Shown piece by piece: positions 17,938-28,122 of a stretch of 64,000 nucleotides of DNA. The notes beneath the pieces are model-generated. The model saw nothing but the letters and a program-made list of their open reading frames with translations, had not been told where the DNA came from and ran no database searches. Origin of the DNA: Doryteuthis pealeii (lineage: Eukaryota > Mollusca > Cephalopoda > Myopsida > Loliginidae). Made by a program: the position numbers and the translations under genes. The DNA is taken from NCBI GenBank assembly GCA_023376005.1, contig CM042157.1, forward strand, positions 71,241,944 to 71,305,943, read 5' to 3'. The first letter of the stretch is position 1; each line of letters begins with the position of its first letter.

Positions 17938-18653
17938 TTACTTGCCTTGTCCAGTTCTGGCACCTTGACCACCCTCACCTCTCATTGGTCTGAATCAGAT
18001 TGGTGGGTACTGTAAATGCAAGATAATTATCTCCTTGTTTGTTCGGCATCCTATTGCGTGGGTACAGGCACCGTTTGACACCGGTAAAAGTCACATGTTT
18101 GTGTGGCGCTGGGTTTTGAATTCTTTTAGCAGCAGGATTTGAGACGACAAGAAGTTTCACTATGACGGCCGCTCAAGCAAGGAAATGAGTAAAGACAGAG
18201 TCCGACTGGTGAAGACGCTTTTTATTTAGGTAAATACGGGAGTTGTCACCTATCCTCTGTTTCGCAACTGTCTTCAACGTGAAACTACAATAGAAACAAA
18301 TAAACTATGTAGTTTCTCTAATACAACTAACAAAATCGAAAAAAGAGGAGGAAAAGTTCCAAGCATGTATTTTACCTTCTTACGGCCTCACGGGTTCGAT
18401 TCCTCACAATTTTTGAGCGAATGGCGCAGGAGACACAATAAATTAGCTTAGCATACAACTTGGGAAGTGCATATACTTCATATACACTAGCATCTGAGAT
18501 ATCTCTCACAGCTGCAGCTATACAATATTTCGATGACAGATTTCTTAATGGCTTTGTCTTTAGGCACACAGCGGCACAATTCATACAACGGATGTACTTT
18601 ACGTGACCACGGCCTTTCTTGCTACGACCATTATTTCTCCTTTTGGAAGTCAT
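17938..18653 (-). pseudogene. RPS26: Ribosomal protein S26 (eS26) gene with single-base lesions
   Basis: This encodes a small-subunit ribosomal protein that acts at the mRNA exit channel. The minus-strand ATG at 18653-18651 opens [20 protein letters not shown], the conserved basic N terminus. [21 protein letters not shown] and YCVSCA follow, ending VRNRTREA. Zinc-type Cys pairs (RCMNCA, YCVSCA) are present. Between residues about 28 and 47 the frame has slipped: removing three one-base losses restores the family pattern. After GCC another lost base puts a stop at 18372. AAG|GTAAAA at 18376-18374 is a good donor and TTTACAG at about 18010 a good acceptor. The next exon (17938-18009) gives TPP..FRPMRGEGGQGARTGQGK and a stop. 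AATAAA lies at 17925-17915. The gene may be intact in life, because this region is unpolished; a decayed duplicate is the alternative. Confidence 0.85.
18010..18375 (-). other. Candidate intron of the S26 gene
   Basis: On the minus strand it starts GTAAAA and ends in a pyrimidine-rich tract plus ACAG, 366 bp. It separates the REA(R)K part of the protein from TPP..FRP, which are adjacent in S26 proteins. An intron here argues against a processed retrocopy. Confidence 0.6.
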
Positions 18654-18839
18654 CTTGCCGGTTTGAAGACGAAGTTTGCAGACGACACACGACGACCAAG
18701 ACGAGATATGCTGCAGATGTGCAGCGAACGATCCGGTGCACCCGTCATAACGTTACAGCATGGCTTTAGAGGGTGCAAAATCGCCCCAACCCCAAAAGCT
18801 TTCGCGTTACTATATCATTGAAATATATTGCCTAACTTT
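18654..18839 (-). promoter_or_regulatory. Upstream region of the S26 gene
   Basis: CpG-containing sequence directly upstream of the ATG, including pyrimidine-rich CTTCGTCTTC about 15-25 bases before it. Such a string could act as a 5' TOP-type transcription start. No intron signal was seen between it and the ATG. The functional role is inferred from position only. Confidence 0.35.
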
Positions 18840-19300
18840 TGTCACAATACTCCTTGGTAGTGTTGGGTTGTCTGCCCTTTGCCTGGAAGAGTTATCTTCC
18901 CTCTGGGTTCCAGTTTTTGACCACCAGGGGTCTGTTGTATTTAAGCGCCTGTTTCAAACTCTCTCATACTCTTGCTTCTCGGGAATTGATAACTATGGGT
19001 TAGATACTTGTCTACATCCTCCCTGTGTGGGGGTTCTTCACCCCCAACACACTGCCACTAGTAGGTGACTTTGTCTATGGACTCTCCATAACTAAACATA
19101 TCTTCTATGTAACTCTTTTGTATCTTATCTCTTTCTATGTAACGTATATATCCACTATGTATCTGTTTCATATATATGTACTTCAGATCATAAATGTCTC
19201 TCCATGTGCTTTTATTAAAGTCCATTTGTTATGTTCAACACTCGGTCGGAGTTGTTTGTTTCAACCAGTTATAATTTATATTGTAACCTTGAACCTTACA
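18840..19300 (+). mobile_element. Solo-LTR-like sequence
   Basis: It begins TGTCACAATACTCC and ends CTTACA. It has a TATA-like TATTTAAGCG near 18938 and an ATTAAA near 19215. It resembles 42065-42460 in layout and strings (GCCTGGA.GAGTT, TATTTAAGCG, CTTACA end). I see no clear target duplication, so the ends are uncertain. Confidence 0.45.
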
Positions 19301-19512
19301 GTAGGAAAAAAACAACAAAACAGAATGCTTAGAAAGGGATGAATCACATAATAGCTGATGTATAGTACAACAGTTTGTCGGAGGAGTGCCGACCGAGCTT
19401 TTGCTCCCACCCCCGAGATTCATGAATGTCCGTGCTGCCACCTCGACTTGATCATGATGAATTACTTAGAAGATTCTTAAAAAAAAGTAATTGAGTCATT
19501 GTTTAAAAGCGG

Positions 19513-19755
19513 ATCATATGACCTTTAGGCATCCCTTTTTCATCTCGATTAAGAAAATACACGTTTTTCATTACAGCGTCAATATCCGGTTGTTTAACAG
19601 ATGATTTTAGATTAAAAAAAAAAATTTTATAAAACTAAAAACTAACCCTAACCCTAACCCTAACCCTAACTAACAAACAACTGGATATTGACGTGTAAAT
19701 GAAAACGTGTCCTTTCTTAATCGAGATCAAAAAGGGGTGCCTAAAGTAATATGAC
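19513..19755. mobile_element. TIR MITE with internal telomere-like repeats
   Basis: The ends are inverted: TCATATGACCTTTAGGCA at left and GGGGTGCCTAAAG...ATATGAC at right. The repeats extend about 80 bp inward (AATATCCGGTTGTTTAAC / AACAACTGGATATTGAC). The centre contains four CCCTAA units (about 19643-19672). Family members: 15332-15567, 22889-23112 and 44537-44755. Confidence 0.75.
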
Positions 19756-19769
19756 CTTAAAAGCTTGCA

Positions 19770-20200
19770 AAATCTACACGCCGTTTGAGATTACTATTCC
19801 CGTTTCTGTCGGTAAGCGCTAGGTGGCGTAACGAGCAGTAGTATAAAAGGGGAAGCGCCAAAGTCAAAGGGCTTTTCATCTTCTGTCATTGAGAGAACTC
19901 GCACCGTTGTTTTTTTTCTGTCTACAGGACAGGAGGCTTTGAGTACCCAGCATTTCCTGTTGCATAGCATACGAGAACAGGTCCAAACATGTAAATGTTT
20001 ATATTTCCTCTTTCCCAGCAACCTCAAGAATTTTAACTACTAACACTAAATATTTCCTTTAGGGTATTCTTCTTATACAGCAATGTATAAACGCTTAAAT
20101 GTATCTTCTGTCATGTCTGTATTCTCTTCTATTAAGTTTGTTCAGCAATAAAACACGTTGTTATCACTTCATTGTGAATTGTTCTAAATTACAAAAGTAT
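19770..20200 (+). mobile_element. Possible LTR or promoter-bearing repeat
   Basis: TATAAAAGGGG at 19842 is a textbook TATA box. About 30 bases on is TCATCTTCTGTCATTGAG, which could hold a start site. An AATAAA lies at about 20147. TATA to poly(A) in roughly 300 bp without an open frame suggests an LTR (U3-R-U5). No duplicate or target duplication was found, so a small noncoding transcription unit is also possible. Confidence 0.35.
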
Positions 20201-20205
20201 TCGTT

Positions 20206-20590
20206 CTCCTGGATGAAAGTATTTAAGTTTTAATGTAATAAATATTATATTGTTAGGGAGAGTTATCTCCCCCTAACGATTCGAACCGGATACTCTCGTA
20301 AAAAAGGAGGAGAGGAAAATACTGACAGCAGACCAGACCAGAACCGTGTAGGTGACACAAGTGTATCCTATCATCAGCCGACTGAATCCAAAACCATCCC
20401 ACTGTATTCCCCTGTCAGTGAGAATAAATAAACAAATATTGTTATTGTTAACATACCCTGTTTTTTATCAATTCTGTATATCCTACATCTCGGATATAAC
20501 ATATATTAAATTAGAAAAACTAAAAAAACTAAGTAAGAACGATATAAAAGTATTACACTTATTTTAATGTGATTTTAATTGATTCCTATA
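20206..20590 (-). mobile_element. Decayed Helitron 3' region split by a solo LTR
   Basis: GTATTTAAGTTTTAATGTAA and, after the LTR, a TATATTAAATTAGAAAAAC string match the 3' part of the Helitron family at 54310-54835 and 63563-64000 (minus orientation). The terminal hairpin is degraded. Confidence 0.5.
20251..20501 (+). mobile_element. Solo LTR (TGTTAGGG family) with 5-bp target duplication
   Basis: It runs TGTTAGGGAGAGTTATCTCC to GATATAACA (TG...CA, 251 bp), flanked on both sides by TATAT (20246-20250 and 20502-20506). It has AATAAA at about 20425. A second member with its own duplication is at 42725-42981. No internal retroviral genes remain, so it arose by LTR-LTR recombination or is a very short element. 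Confidence 0.8.
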
Positions 20591-21400
20591 CAAAAAAAAA
20601 AAAAAAAAGAAAAAAAGAAACGAGACCCGTTGGGTCACCTATTGAGCTCTGGGTAGATAATTGTGATCAGAAAGAAAGTTAGTTCGCAAAACAAATTAGA
20701 TAAATACAACCGGAGAATTAAAACAACAACATTAAAATCAGTTTATCAAAATTTGCATTTAAATCAAAAACCCGTCTTTAATGCAGATTAGCTGCTGAAA
20801 ATTAACATGCAAATAAAATGGGAGTTCAATCTACCGCACACACTCTCCAATTTCTCTCTTTACACTCACATGGAAAACTAACACTTATAAGGTGTAATTA
20901 ATATATAGTGAGGGAAATGACAAGCAGAATGTGGAATAAGAGACGAGTGAGTTTTTGACTTAATTTCAAATTTCGACTAATAAAACCAAATAAAATGTAA
21001 TTCTTTCTTAGTAACTAAACATAACTTTCAAACCAAAACCAAGGAATATTTTGGGATATATTTTGTCTCATTACACGAAATAGGAAAAAAGCAAACAAAT
21101 TGATTCGGTCAGCTTCAGTAAATCTTCATTACAATGACTGCTATTTACACAGTAGCATGGCAATCACTGTAACGTTACTGGGTACAATCGAAATATGTAA
21201 CGAGTGCCTTTTCTTTCACGGCCTAAATTAAGCGATATGTACGTACGGGTCGTTTGTTTACTACTCAGACCGATCTAGCAGTCGCTTTTAGCCACAAATC
21301 TTCCACACTCTTGGTCAAGGAAGTACGCTTTACGCACGCGCGTGCTCGTTACGGCCAATTGACTTTATCTCAAGGTACCGAGAGTCGGAAATTTCAATTG
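20590..21400. other. Single-copy sequence up to the gap, no gene recognised
   Basis: It starts with an A-rich run (20591-20620) followed by GAGACCCGTTGGGTCACC, possibly an old retroposon tail. Toward the gap the sequence becomes richer in CpG (GCACGCGCGTGCTCG at about 21336), which might be a gene start lost in the gap. Confidence 0.4.
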
Positions 21401-21500
21401 NNNNNNNNNNNNNNNNNNNNNNNNNNNNNNNNNNNNNNNNNNNNNNNNNNNNNNNNNNNNNNNNNNNNNNNNNNNNNNNNNNNNNNNNNNNNNNNNNNNN
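21401..21500. other. Assembly gap (100 N)
   Basis: Exactly one hundred N, the conventional placeholder for a scaffold gap of unknown size. The sequence right of the gap starts at the point where B' lost its match to B (about 16989). Two contigs with the same content were therefore probably joined here. Confidence 0.98.
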
Positions 21501-21984
21501 CATACGATACAATACCTACCACCATATACACAGTACCCAACATATAAATAAGGCTGTCAACTCGTGTTTGAGTAAACCATTTCCTGTTTTGTTTGTTTTT
21601 ATCATCATTGTGTTTTATCTATCCTTGTGTTTCTCAGATGACTCACCAGCCACCTGAAACATACTCTTCCACATAAACTATATTTGAACTTCTCCACTTG
21701 AATGTTGGCTGAACTGAAAATCACCCTTTCTAATAGCCCACTTTAAATTTTTTTTTAATCGGTTGAGGTCAAATTCTTCCACAGACAGGTAGATGTGGCT
21801 CTCCAGCCAGGTCTATTACAAGCTAGCTTCTCCCAGTCCTCCACAGCAATGAATAAAATTAAAAAAAAAAAACTATAAGAAGGCTATAAAAAAGAATTAC
21901 ATCTAGGTAATTTTTCTTGTGTGGAAGGCATTAAATATTCATTTTAAGTAATCCTTTTAAAAGTTTTAATAATTTCATATAAAG

Positions 21985-22240
21985 TTATGATATGTGTCCT
22001 GGATGACATTAAACTATCTGATGGTGAAGTTCCAGTTCTGGAGCTCGGGAATATGGATCACCCCTTCACTATTGCTCCCAGTCCTCTCTGACCCGGGTGG
22101 TAGTACCTGTTAGGGCATCTATGGATAAAATAGAAAAAATATTGACTTTTTTAAAAATTGAGTACCCTTCAAGAATGAATAAAACAAATGTCTTCGGCAT
22201 AAAATGACCGAACAAGGGTTATCCGTAAAAACCCAACCGA
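21985..22240 (-). repeat. GGCATATCAACC repeat, partial
   Basis: The minus strand has ACGG(AT)TAACCCTTGTTCGG, CAATTTTTAAAAAAG, CCTAACAGGTACTACCACC and GTTCCAGTTCTGGAGCTCGG-type strings in the order seen in the longest copies at 45055-45600 and 49735-50455. It is a dispersed family; no pol III box or coding region was recognised. Confidence 0.7.
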
Positions 22241-22428
22241 CCGACCGATATAATTATCTTATTATAATGTAGATTGTGTGTTTATCTGTCAGTAACGAAA
22301 TTATATCACTACTCAAGTCACAATTCCCTAGTTATTTACGTCACATTCTCCGATTTTCTTTTTATTTAAACTTCAATTATTAATAAAATTGTTTTACATT
22401 AATACTGTTGACCATATCTGCATACTAA

Positions 22429-22722
22429 ATACATCCCATGAATTTTACCCTCCCTCCCCATCAAACGCTTAGCATCTTCCCAGCTTCCTCTAAACTCTTC
22501 CCCCTCCTACTTTATATCTTTCTCATTTCATCAATTCTTCCCGAAACTCCCTACCCTCAATTCCACTACTAACTCACTTTCTCTTCTAAAAACACAAATG
22601 TACGTATTTTGTTTTGAATAAAGAGTCACATCGACTGAGGAATCTTTGCTTCAGAAGGACGAAATATCTCCCCCACTTGGACTTATTGAGTCATCATTTT
22701 TTATTTCCTTTTTACCTCACCT
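22429..22722 (+). mobile_element. ~294-bp retrozyme-like insertion with 8-bp target duplication
   Basis: It is bordered by CATACTAA at 22421-22428 and 22723-22730; deleting one copy and the insert restores the Helitron. It contains a hammerhead-like core at 22632-22672. There is no coding potential. The small size, ribozyme motif and variable-length target duplication suggest a non-autonomous Penelope- or retrozyme-type element (inference). Confidence 0.55.
22632..22672 (+). ncRNA. Hammerhead-like motif (decayed)
   Basis: CTGAGGA at 22635-22641, then a helix II closed by GAAGGAC, then GAAAT at 22661. The mirror copy at 15834-15795 keeps the better helix GTCCTT...AAGGAC. Stem III would be the palindrome ATAT. 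Only two stem I pairs are visible. Confidence 0.45.
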
Positions 22723-22888
22723 CATACTAATAACATGCAACTGTATTTATATATACAACAAAATAGCATTTACAATGTGAACGAGAATAATTGCATATTG
22801 ATATTAAAAATTTGATTTTAATAAATATGTACTTAGTATTATTGATTTCTAATTTGTTTTTATCTCAATGAATATTAGCAAAAATGAA

Positions 22889-23112
22889 CCATATTACTTT
22901 TAGGCACCCCTTTTGTCTCGATTATGAAAGGACATGTTTTCATTCATACTTAATATCTGGTTTTTTTTAGGGTTAGGGTTAGGTTTAATTTATAATTTAA
23001 AAAAAAAAATCTAAAAAATCGTCTGTTAAAACAACTGGATATTGACAGTGTAAATGAAAAACATGTCCTTTCCTAATCGAGATCAAAAAGGGGTGCCTAA
23101 AGATCGTGTGGT
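22889..23112. mobile_element. TIR MITE with telomere-like centre, nested in the Helitron
   Basis: The inverted ends TTTTAGGCACCCCTTTTG and AAAAGGGGTGCCTAAAG extend inward through GGACATGTTTTCATT. The centre has GGGTTAGGGTTAGG. Same family as 19513-19755 and 44537-44755. Confidence 0.7.
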
Positions 23113-23399
23113 CCGCAAAAATCTCAGGGATGAATCTTAAGAAATCCATTAACATGAAAAAATAATTGCAATTCAATTCTTACTTCCTATTTAACTTAAA
23201 TTGTTAAATTAGGAAAATTTTGAAATGAAAGACGGGAGTGATGGAAGAGTAAGTTTCAGTTGTTCTACTTTTTGATTATACCCCCTCTGTTCCAAATCTT
23301 TTTATCTGCATTTTATTTAGTTTCATTAGCCTTTCTAATTTGATATTTTATTACATTAAAACTTAAATACTGGCACCTGGAGGGTGCATATAGTTGATA

Positions 23400-24380
23400 G
23401 TAATTATAAATCATAAAATACCAGATTGAAAGAATAGTTTTTGTTAATTAAGATTTACTTAGATACTTTTCGTGTAGATTTGATAACTCTGTCATATCTT
23501 CTGCTTCTTCTGGTTAATATCCATGATATTACTACTACTACTATTACAATTTTTTGCTTCAGTTTATGAAGTTGGCTCTTCTGTCTTCAAAGTTACTGGT
23601 TATTTCCCCTTTTGGATGAGTAGAAAAGAAATTTAATAAAACTGCTGCAGTTGTTGACTTTGTGAAGAAAAAGATAATTTCCTACAAAAATCTTAGAATA
23701 AAAAGAATCAGATGGTCCTGTTAGTAAACAAAAAAAAAAATCATGCTTAGAGAGCAAGCTGGAATAATAATAAAAAACTGAACAGACACACACACATAAG
23801 TGCACTCATATAGTGAAAACTTTTCCCTTTTCAAAAAAAAAAATCACTTTATATCATAGAACATTGCAACAAAGATTTTTTTTAATTTATTTTAATTTTT
23901 AAAGTATTTTCTCGATTAATAAAAAAATACATGCACACACACACAAACAGATGAGCCAAAAACAGACCAGTGACAAGAATGACAGCTACAGTCTCATAAC
24001 AATTGGTAAGCTGACCTTACATACTTCATTTTGAGGTGTGAATACCACAGTTGTAGGCAAAAAAAGAAACCTTTGATGAAAGCCAAATTTTTATAACCAG
24101 AAGACGAGGTTAGACGGTTTCTAATCATCATCAACTGACAAGGGATGTGAACAGAGATTTTTCCATTAGGTAGGAGCCGACAAAAGAACTACTGTGGCCT
24201 GAATCACTCATATATAAATTCTTGCTGTTGTTAAGACTGCAGGGTTACCAGAGTGTCCATATTAATAAATGGACATTGCGAAAAGTATCGTCAATGGGTG
24301 TGCAAGCATTGAAACTGGACGTTGCATCAATGGAAGGAGGTAGACTGGGGGTCTGGGGAATCTAGTTTGTGCCATTTGCG
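23400..24380. other. No gene recognised; AT-rich sequence of segment B
   Basis: Mostly unpaired AT-rich sequence with poly-A and poly-T runs and short (CA)n. Frames such as 23593-23805 (minus) have no family features. The mirror stretch is 14110-15050. Confidence 0.5.
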
Positions 24381-24556
24381 CCCCTCGTTATCCTAGGAAA
24401 GCAGATATTGGACAATAATTTGCACCCATCGTTATCCTAGGAAGCGGATATTGGACAATAATTTGCACCCATCGTTATCCTAGGAAAGCGGATATTGGGC
24501 AATAATTCGCACTCCTCATTATCCTGGGAAAGTGGATATTGGGCAATAACTTCCGT
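24381..24556 (+). repeat. ~45-bp minisatellite, four units
   Basis: The unit contains CGTTATCCTAGGAAAGCGG, GATATTGG and ACAATAATTTGCACC. Four head-to-tail copies diverge progressively toward the right. The mirror array at about 13960-14108 has the same number of units. Confidence 0.85.
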
Positions 24557-24764
24557 TTTTATTTTTAAATCTAGTTCAGGGTCATTGGTCAGTCAATGTT
24601 GAGTGTTTACCCTTCCAAACTTTAACTTTTTTTGTTATTTCTTTTCTCTTTCTCCAGAAATCCGATTACCATTTTCTTTCAATCCCCAAATTCTCCATAG
24701 ACTATAATAATTACGCTACAAGAGTTAGAGCTGCTGTGCTGGCCAGTTAGAGAACCAAAAAACT

Positions 24765-25145
24765 AGACAGAGGTTTGGTTTCTTTGTTTAATGGCATATC
24801 AACCTTCATGGGTTATTTAAAGCCAAAGTCGTTTTTGTAAAAGTAGTGGTACTATTTAACCCATAGTTGAGGGATAAGGGGATTCATACCTTTCCGATGC
24901 ACAATCAGGCTAGAGCTGTTTTGCTGACACAGGGGAACCAATATCTAACTAGATAGAGGTTTGGTTTTGTTTCTTGTTTAATGGCATATCAACCTTCAAG
25001 GGTTATTCAATAGCAAAGCCGTTTTTGTAGAAGTATAGTAGTGGTACTATTTAACCCATAGCTTGTAAGGGAATTCATACCTTGCCCAAGGGTATTAGTC
25101 CGAAAATGAATGTAATAGCACCTACTGGAGTTCAAACTTGCTTAC
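24765..25145 (-). repeat. Two tandem SINE-like units
   Basis: Two direct copies carry AATGGCATATCAACCTTCA, GGTTATT, CGTTTTTGTA(A/G)AAGTA, TACTATTTAACCCATAG and ATTCATACCTT, starting near 24775 and 24965. They share the ACCCATAG...TTCATACCTT string with 46020-46135, 49290-49490 and 57950-58000. Confidence 0.6.
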
Positions 25146-25219
25146 TATCATGTTAGCTATACACCAAGGGGATTACCCCTAACTAGACTGAGGGTCAATG
25201 ACGTTTTGACTCAAAGGCC

Positions 25220-25375
25220 AGTATGACATAAGTCAGTATCAGCCAATCAGCGAGAGAGTCTATCCCCTTTTCACTAGTGCTAGACCAAGGAGATTGTTTT
25301 TGGGTCTGAGGTGGAGTGCCACACCTACCATCAACTCCTTACTTTATCACACAGATCCCTGTGCTACTCATACAA
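25220..25375 (-). repeat. tRNA-SINE body without its head
   Basis: The minus strand carries the GGTGTGGCACTCCACCTCAG, AACAATCTCCTTGGTC and CACTAGTGAAAAGGGGATAG order found in the complete copy at 51249-51480. The tRNA-like head with boxes A and B is missing. Confidence 0.65.
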
Positions 25376-26015
25376 TTCTAAAAGATGATGCTACCCAAAA
25401 AAATATTTTAAAAATAAATAAATATCAAAAAGTGCAAACTAGATGCAAGGAATGTTTGAAATTAGATTAAAAAAGACAAGTAGTGCCTTGACATATAGAA
25501 AGGACAGTAAAAGTGGTGGTGGTGGTGGTAGGAGGTTGTTACCCCCCCACACACACACACACGGAAGATTATCTCATCTTTAAACAATATTTAACAGTTC
25601 ATTAAACGGCACCAAATCTTATTACAATTCAGTAGCCAATGAAATACTCACAACCTTGAGGGTTTTTTTCTTCTTTTCAATATCTTTTTTTTTCTAAGAT
25701 AAAAATAAATTATAGTAGGAAAACAAATTTCAAATATATTTTCACAATATGAAACAAAAATTAACAAAAAGTGATTGGTTTGTTTTGTTTTACGGCATAT
25801 CAACCTCGGTGGGTCATTTAATGCCGACAAAGTTCTGAAATAAATTCATTCTTAATGCACAATACAATTTTGTTTATCAACTCATGTTTTTCTATTTAAC
25901 CCATAGATGGGACCCTAACAGGTACTACCACTCCGGGTCAGAGTGGAAACAAAAAGTGAGGAAATCCAAAAATTTCTATACTTGAAATGTTTTGACACTA
26001 CTTGCAGAATTATTT

Positions 26016-28122
26016 GAAGTACAGGGTGGTCCGAAAGTTTTGTCCCTCCTACATATTGTTTTAACTTTCATTATCTCTTAAATAATACTAGTACAAAATT
26101 AAAAAAAACTCCCTCCAGGCGATGTAAAAATAGATTTTTGAAAGATATTACCTGAGAGGGTGGAGTTAAAAATTCAATATTAGAGGGTTTGTATCATAAG
26201 TAAGCAAAATCCTCATATTTATTAAAGGAGTAAAAAAAAATAAAACAATTTGAAATGAAAACGGAGTCCCGTCCTCTCAAATAAAATGTTGCGTGCATGT
26301 AATAATTAAACAATTATTTTGAATATTTTCCACATCAATTTTCCACAAAATCGTATTTATTTATTTGTAAACTTTTTAGTTAACTTCTTGTTACTGTAAA
26401 AAAAAAAAAAAAGATGAGAGTAAAAAACAATTTTTAAAATTGCTTACTCAAAATTTTGGGTGTATATAGCATAAGAATATTGTGACGTAGAGCTATGATG
26501 TAGTTTTTGTTACAGACAGAAATACAGACAATCTCCATTATTTAGAGATAATATCTAACTTATGTAATTATTTTACTTCTAAAAATGTAAGGGATGACAA
26601 GACTTTCAGACCATGCAGTACATTAATCTATAGGGTGGTCCGAAAGTCGTGTCACCCCTACATATTGTTTTAACTTTATTTCTTTTTAAATAATATATCT
26701 AAGTTATGTAATTATTTTGGACATGCCTTCAAAGTCAGAAAACAGCATAGCTCACATGACTTTCAGAAACATTTTTTTCGCACTTTTTTTTTTTTTTCTG
26801 AGGCATGGAATAAACTGCCTGCATCCGTTGTTGGTTGCCGAAACACTGCATCTTTCAAAACCTCCATGCTTCCTGTAATTCGACAACACTATACCTGATA
26901 CCACCCATCCATACACACACACACAACACACACACACAATGACTTTACACTATTCATGTTCCTGACATTAGTACATTATTCTATGTACTATACATGAGCT
27001 TTTAATGAGTTGTGTGCACCCGAGCACTGTACACAATAATTTGATTATTATTATTTCACCTCTTAAAAACAATATGTATGTGTGACAAGACATTCGGACC
27101 ACCCTGTAGTATCTTCATCTGGCTAAACTTGCAAATTGGTTGGAAAATTAGGGTGACCCAGAAAAAAACAGAACCCACAAAGAAAGAAACAATAATAAAA
27201 TCAATAACACCAAGAAATTATTTATCTAACCCGGTTTTGTTAAAGCTGGTATGCAAATTATTCACACCATATACAATGAAAACCTTTATTTCTTAATGAC
27301 ATATAACACACGATAGGATTTTAAAAACATTAATACTATGGGCTGTTTTGAGGCAAATAGACCTTAATAGAGACATTGTTAATAAATAAGATGCTAATTA
27401 AGATTAAATAATGATTATTCATAACCATTGAGAATATAATGTAAAAAATTAAAGGAATTGTGACAGTGGTGGTGATGTAGTTTCGGTTATATACAGACAC
27501 TACATCGTTTTTTCTGGGTCACCCTCTAATGTTTTTAATTTTCCGACCGATTTGCAAGTTTAGCCCTTCATCTTTGTTATTTTTATTTTTATTTCTTCAA
27601 AGGAAAATCAAAGACAGTAATCTTTAAAATGGAATGAGAATTTATTATATCAGACAAAATCTTCATACTTAACCACAAAGTTGGAAAACATGGAGAAGAA
27701 AAAAAAAAAAAAAAATAAGATTCTCAAATGTGGTATACAATTGGAAAGAGTAAAAAAAAAAAAAAAATACATTGGACAAAACAAAAAAAAAAAAAAAAAA
27801 ATTAAAGATGAGAATGCTAACCAAAATAAGTCATTGAATAAAATATGAAAAAAAAAAAAAAAAAAAAAAAAAAATAGTAAAGTTGCCGGGTGGCCTAAAG
27901 TCGGTATCAGCCTGACAGCAAGAGAGTCTATCTCCTTTTCACTAGCGCTATACCAAGGAGATTGTTTTAGTGTCCCCAGTGGAGTGCCACGCCTAACATC
28001 AGTACCTCACATTACTGCACACATCCCAGAGCTAATCATATGCTGAGTTGGCGAAGGCCGGTATTGAATCAGGAACTTGTGGTTCCTAGTCAACGCTCTA
28101 CCAACTGAGCTAAAACCGGCCA
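26016..28122. repeat. Second copy of the A elements: mariner MITEs, Helitron, LINE tail, SINE
   Basis: In order: mariner-type MITE 26016-26622 with Helitron 26088-26548; second mariner-type MITE 26631-27104 with a LINE tail from about 26719; TIR element about 27116-27565; tRNA-SINE on the minus strand about 27884-28122. Differences from the first copy are single bases and homopolymer lengths. Confidence 0.7.

Larger units (their letters stand above)
22257..23400 (+). mobile_element. Non-autonomous Helitron (TATAATGGAGATT family) with two nested insertions
   Basis: The 5' end at 22257 reads TCTTATTATAATG after an A. The 3' end has hairpin GCACC.TGGA.GGGTGC at about 23373-23387, then GATAG (CTAG decayed) followed by T. 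The body matches 32355-32974 and 54844-55495 after removal of the insertions at 22429-22722 and 22889-23112. Confidence 0.75.
21501..25471 (+). repeat. Segment B
   Basis: Reverse complement of 13043-16989 and contiguous with the second copy of A. It holds a repeat fragment, a Helitron with two nested insertions, a minisatellite and SINE pieces, described below. No host gene is recognised. Confidence 0.9.

Noticed and set aside
19643..19672. Interstitial telomere
   Set aside because: Only four units and bounded by the inverted arms of a MITE seen elsewhere.
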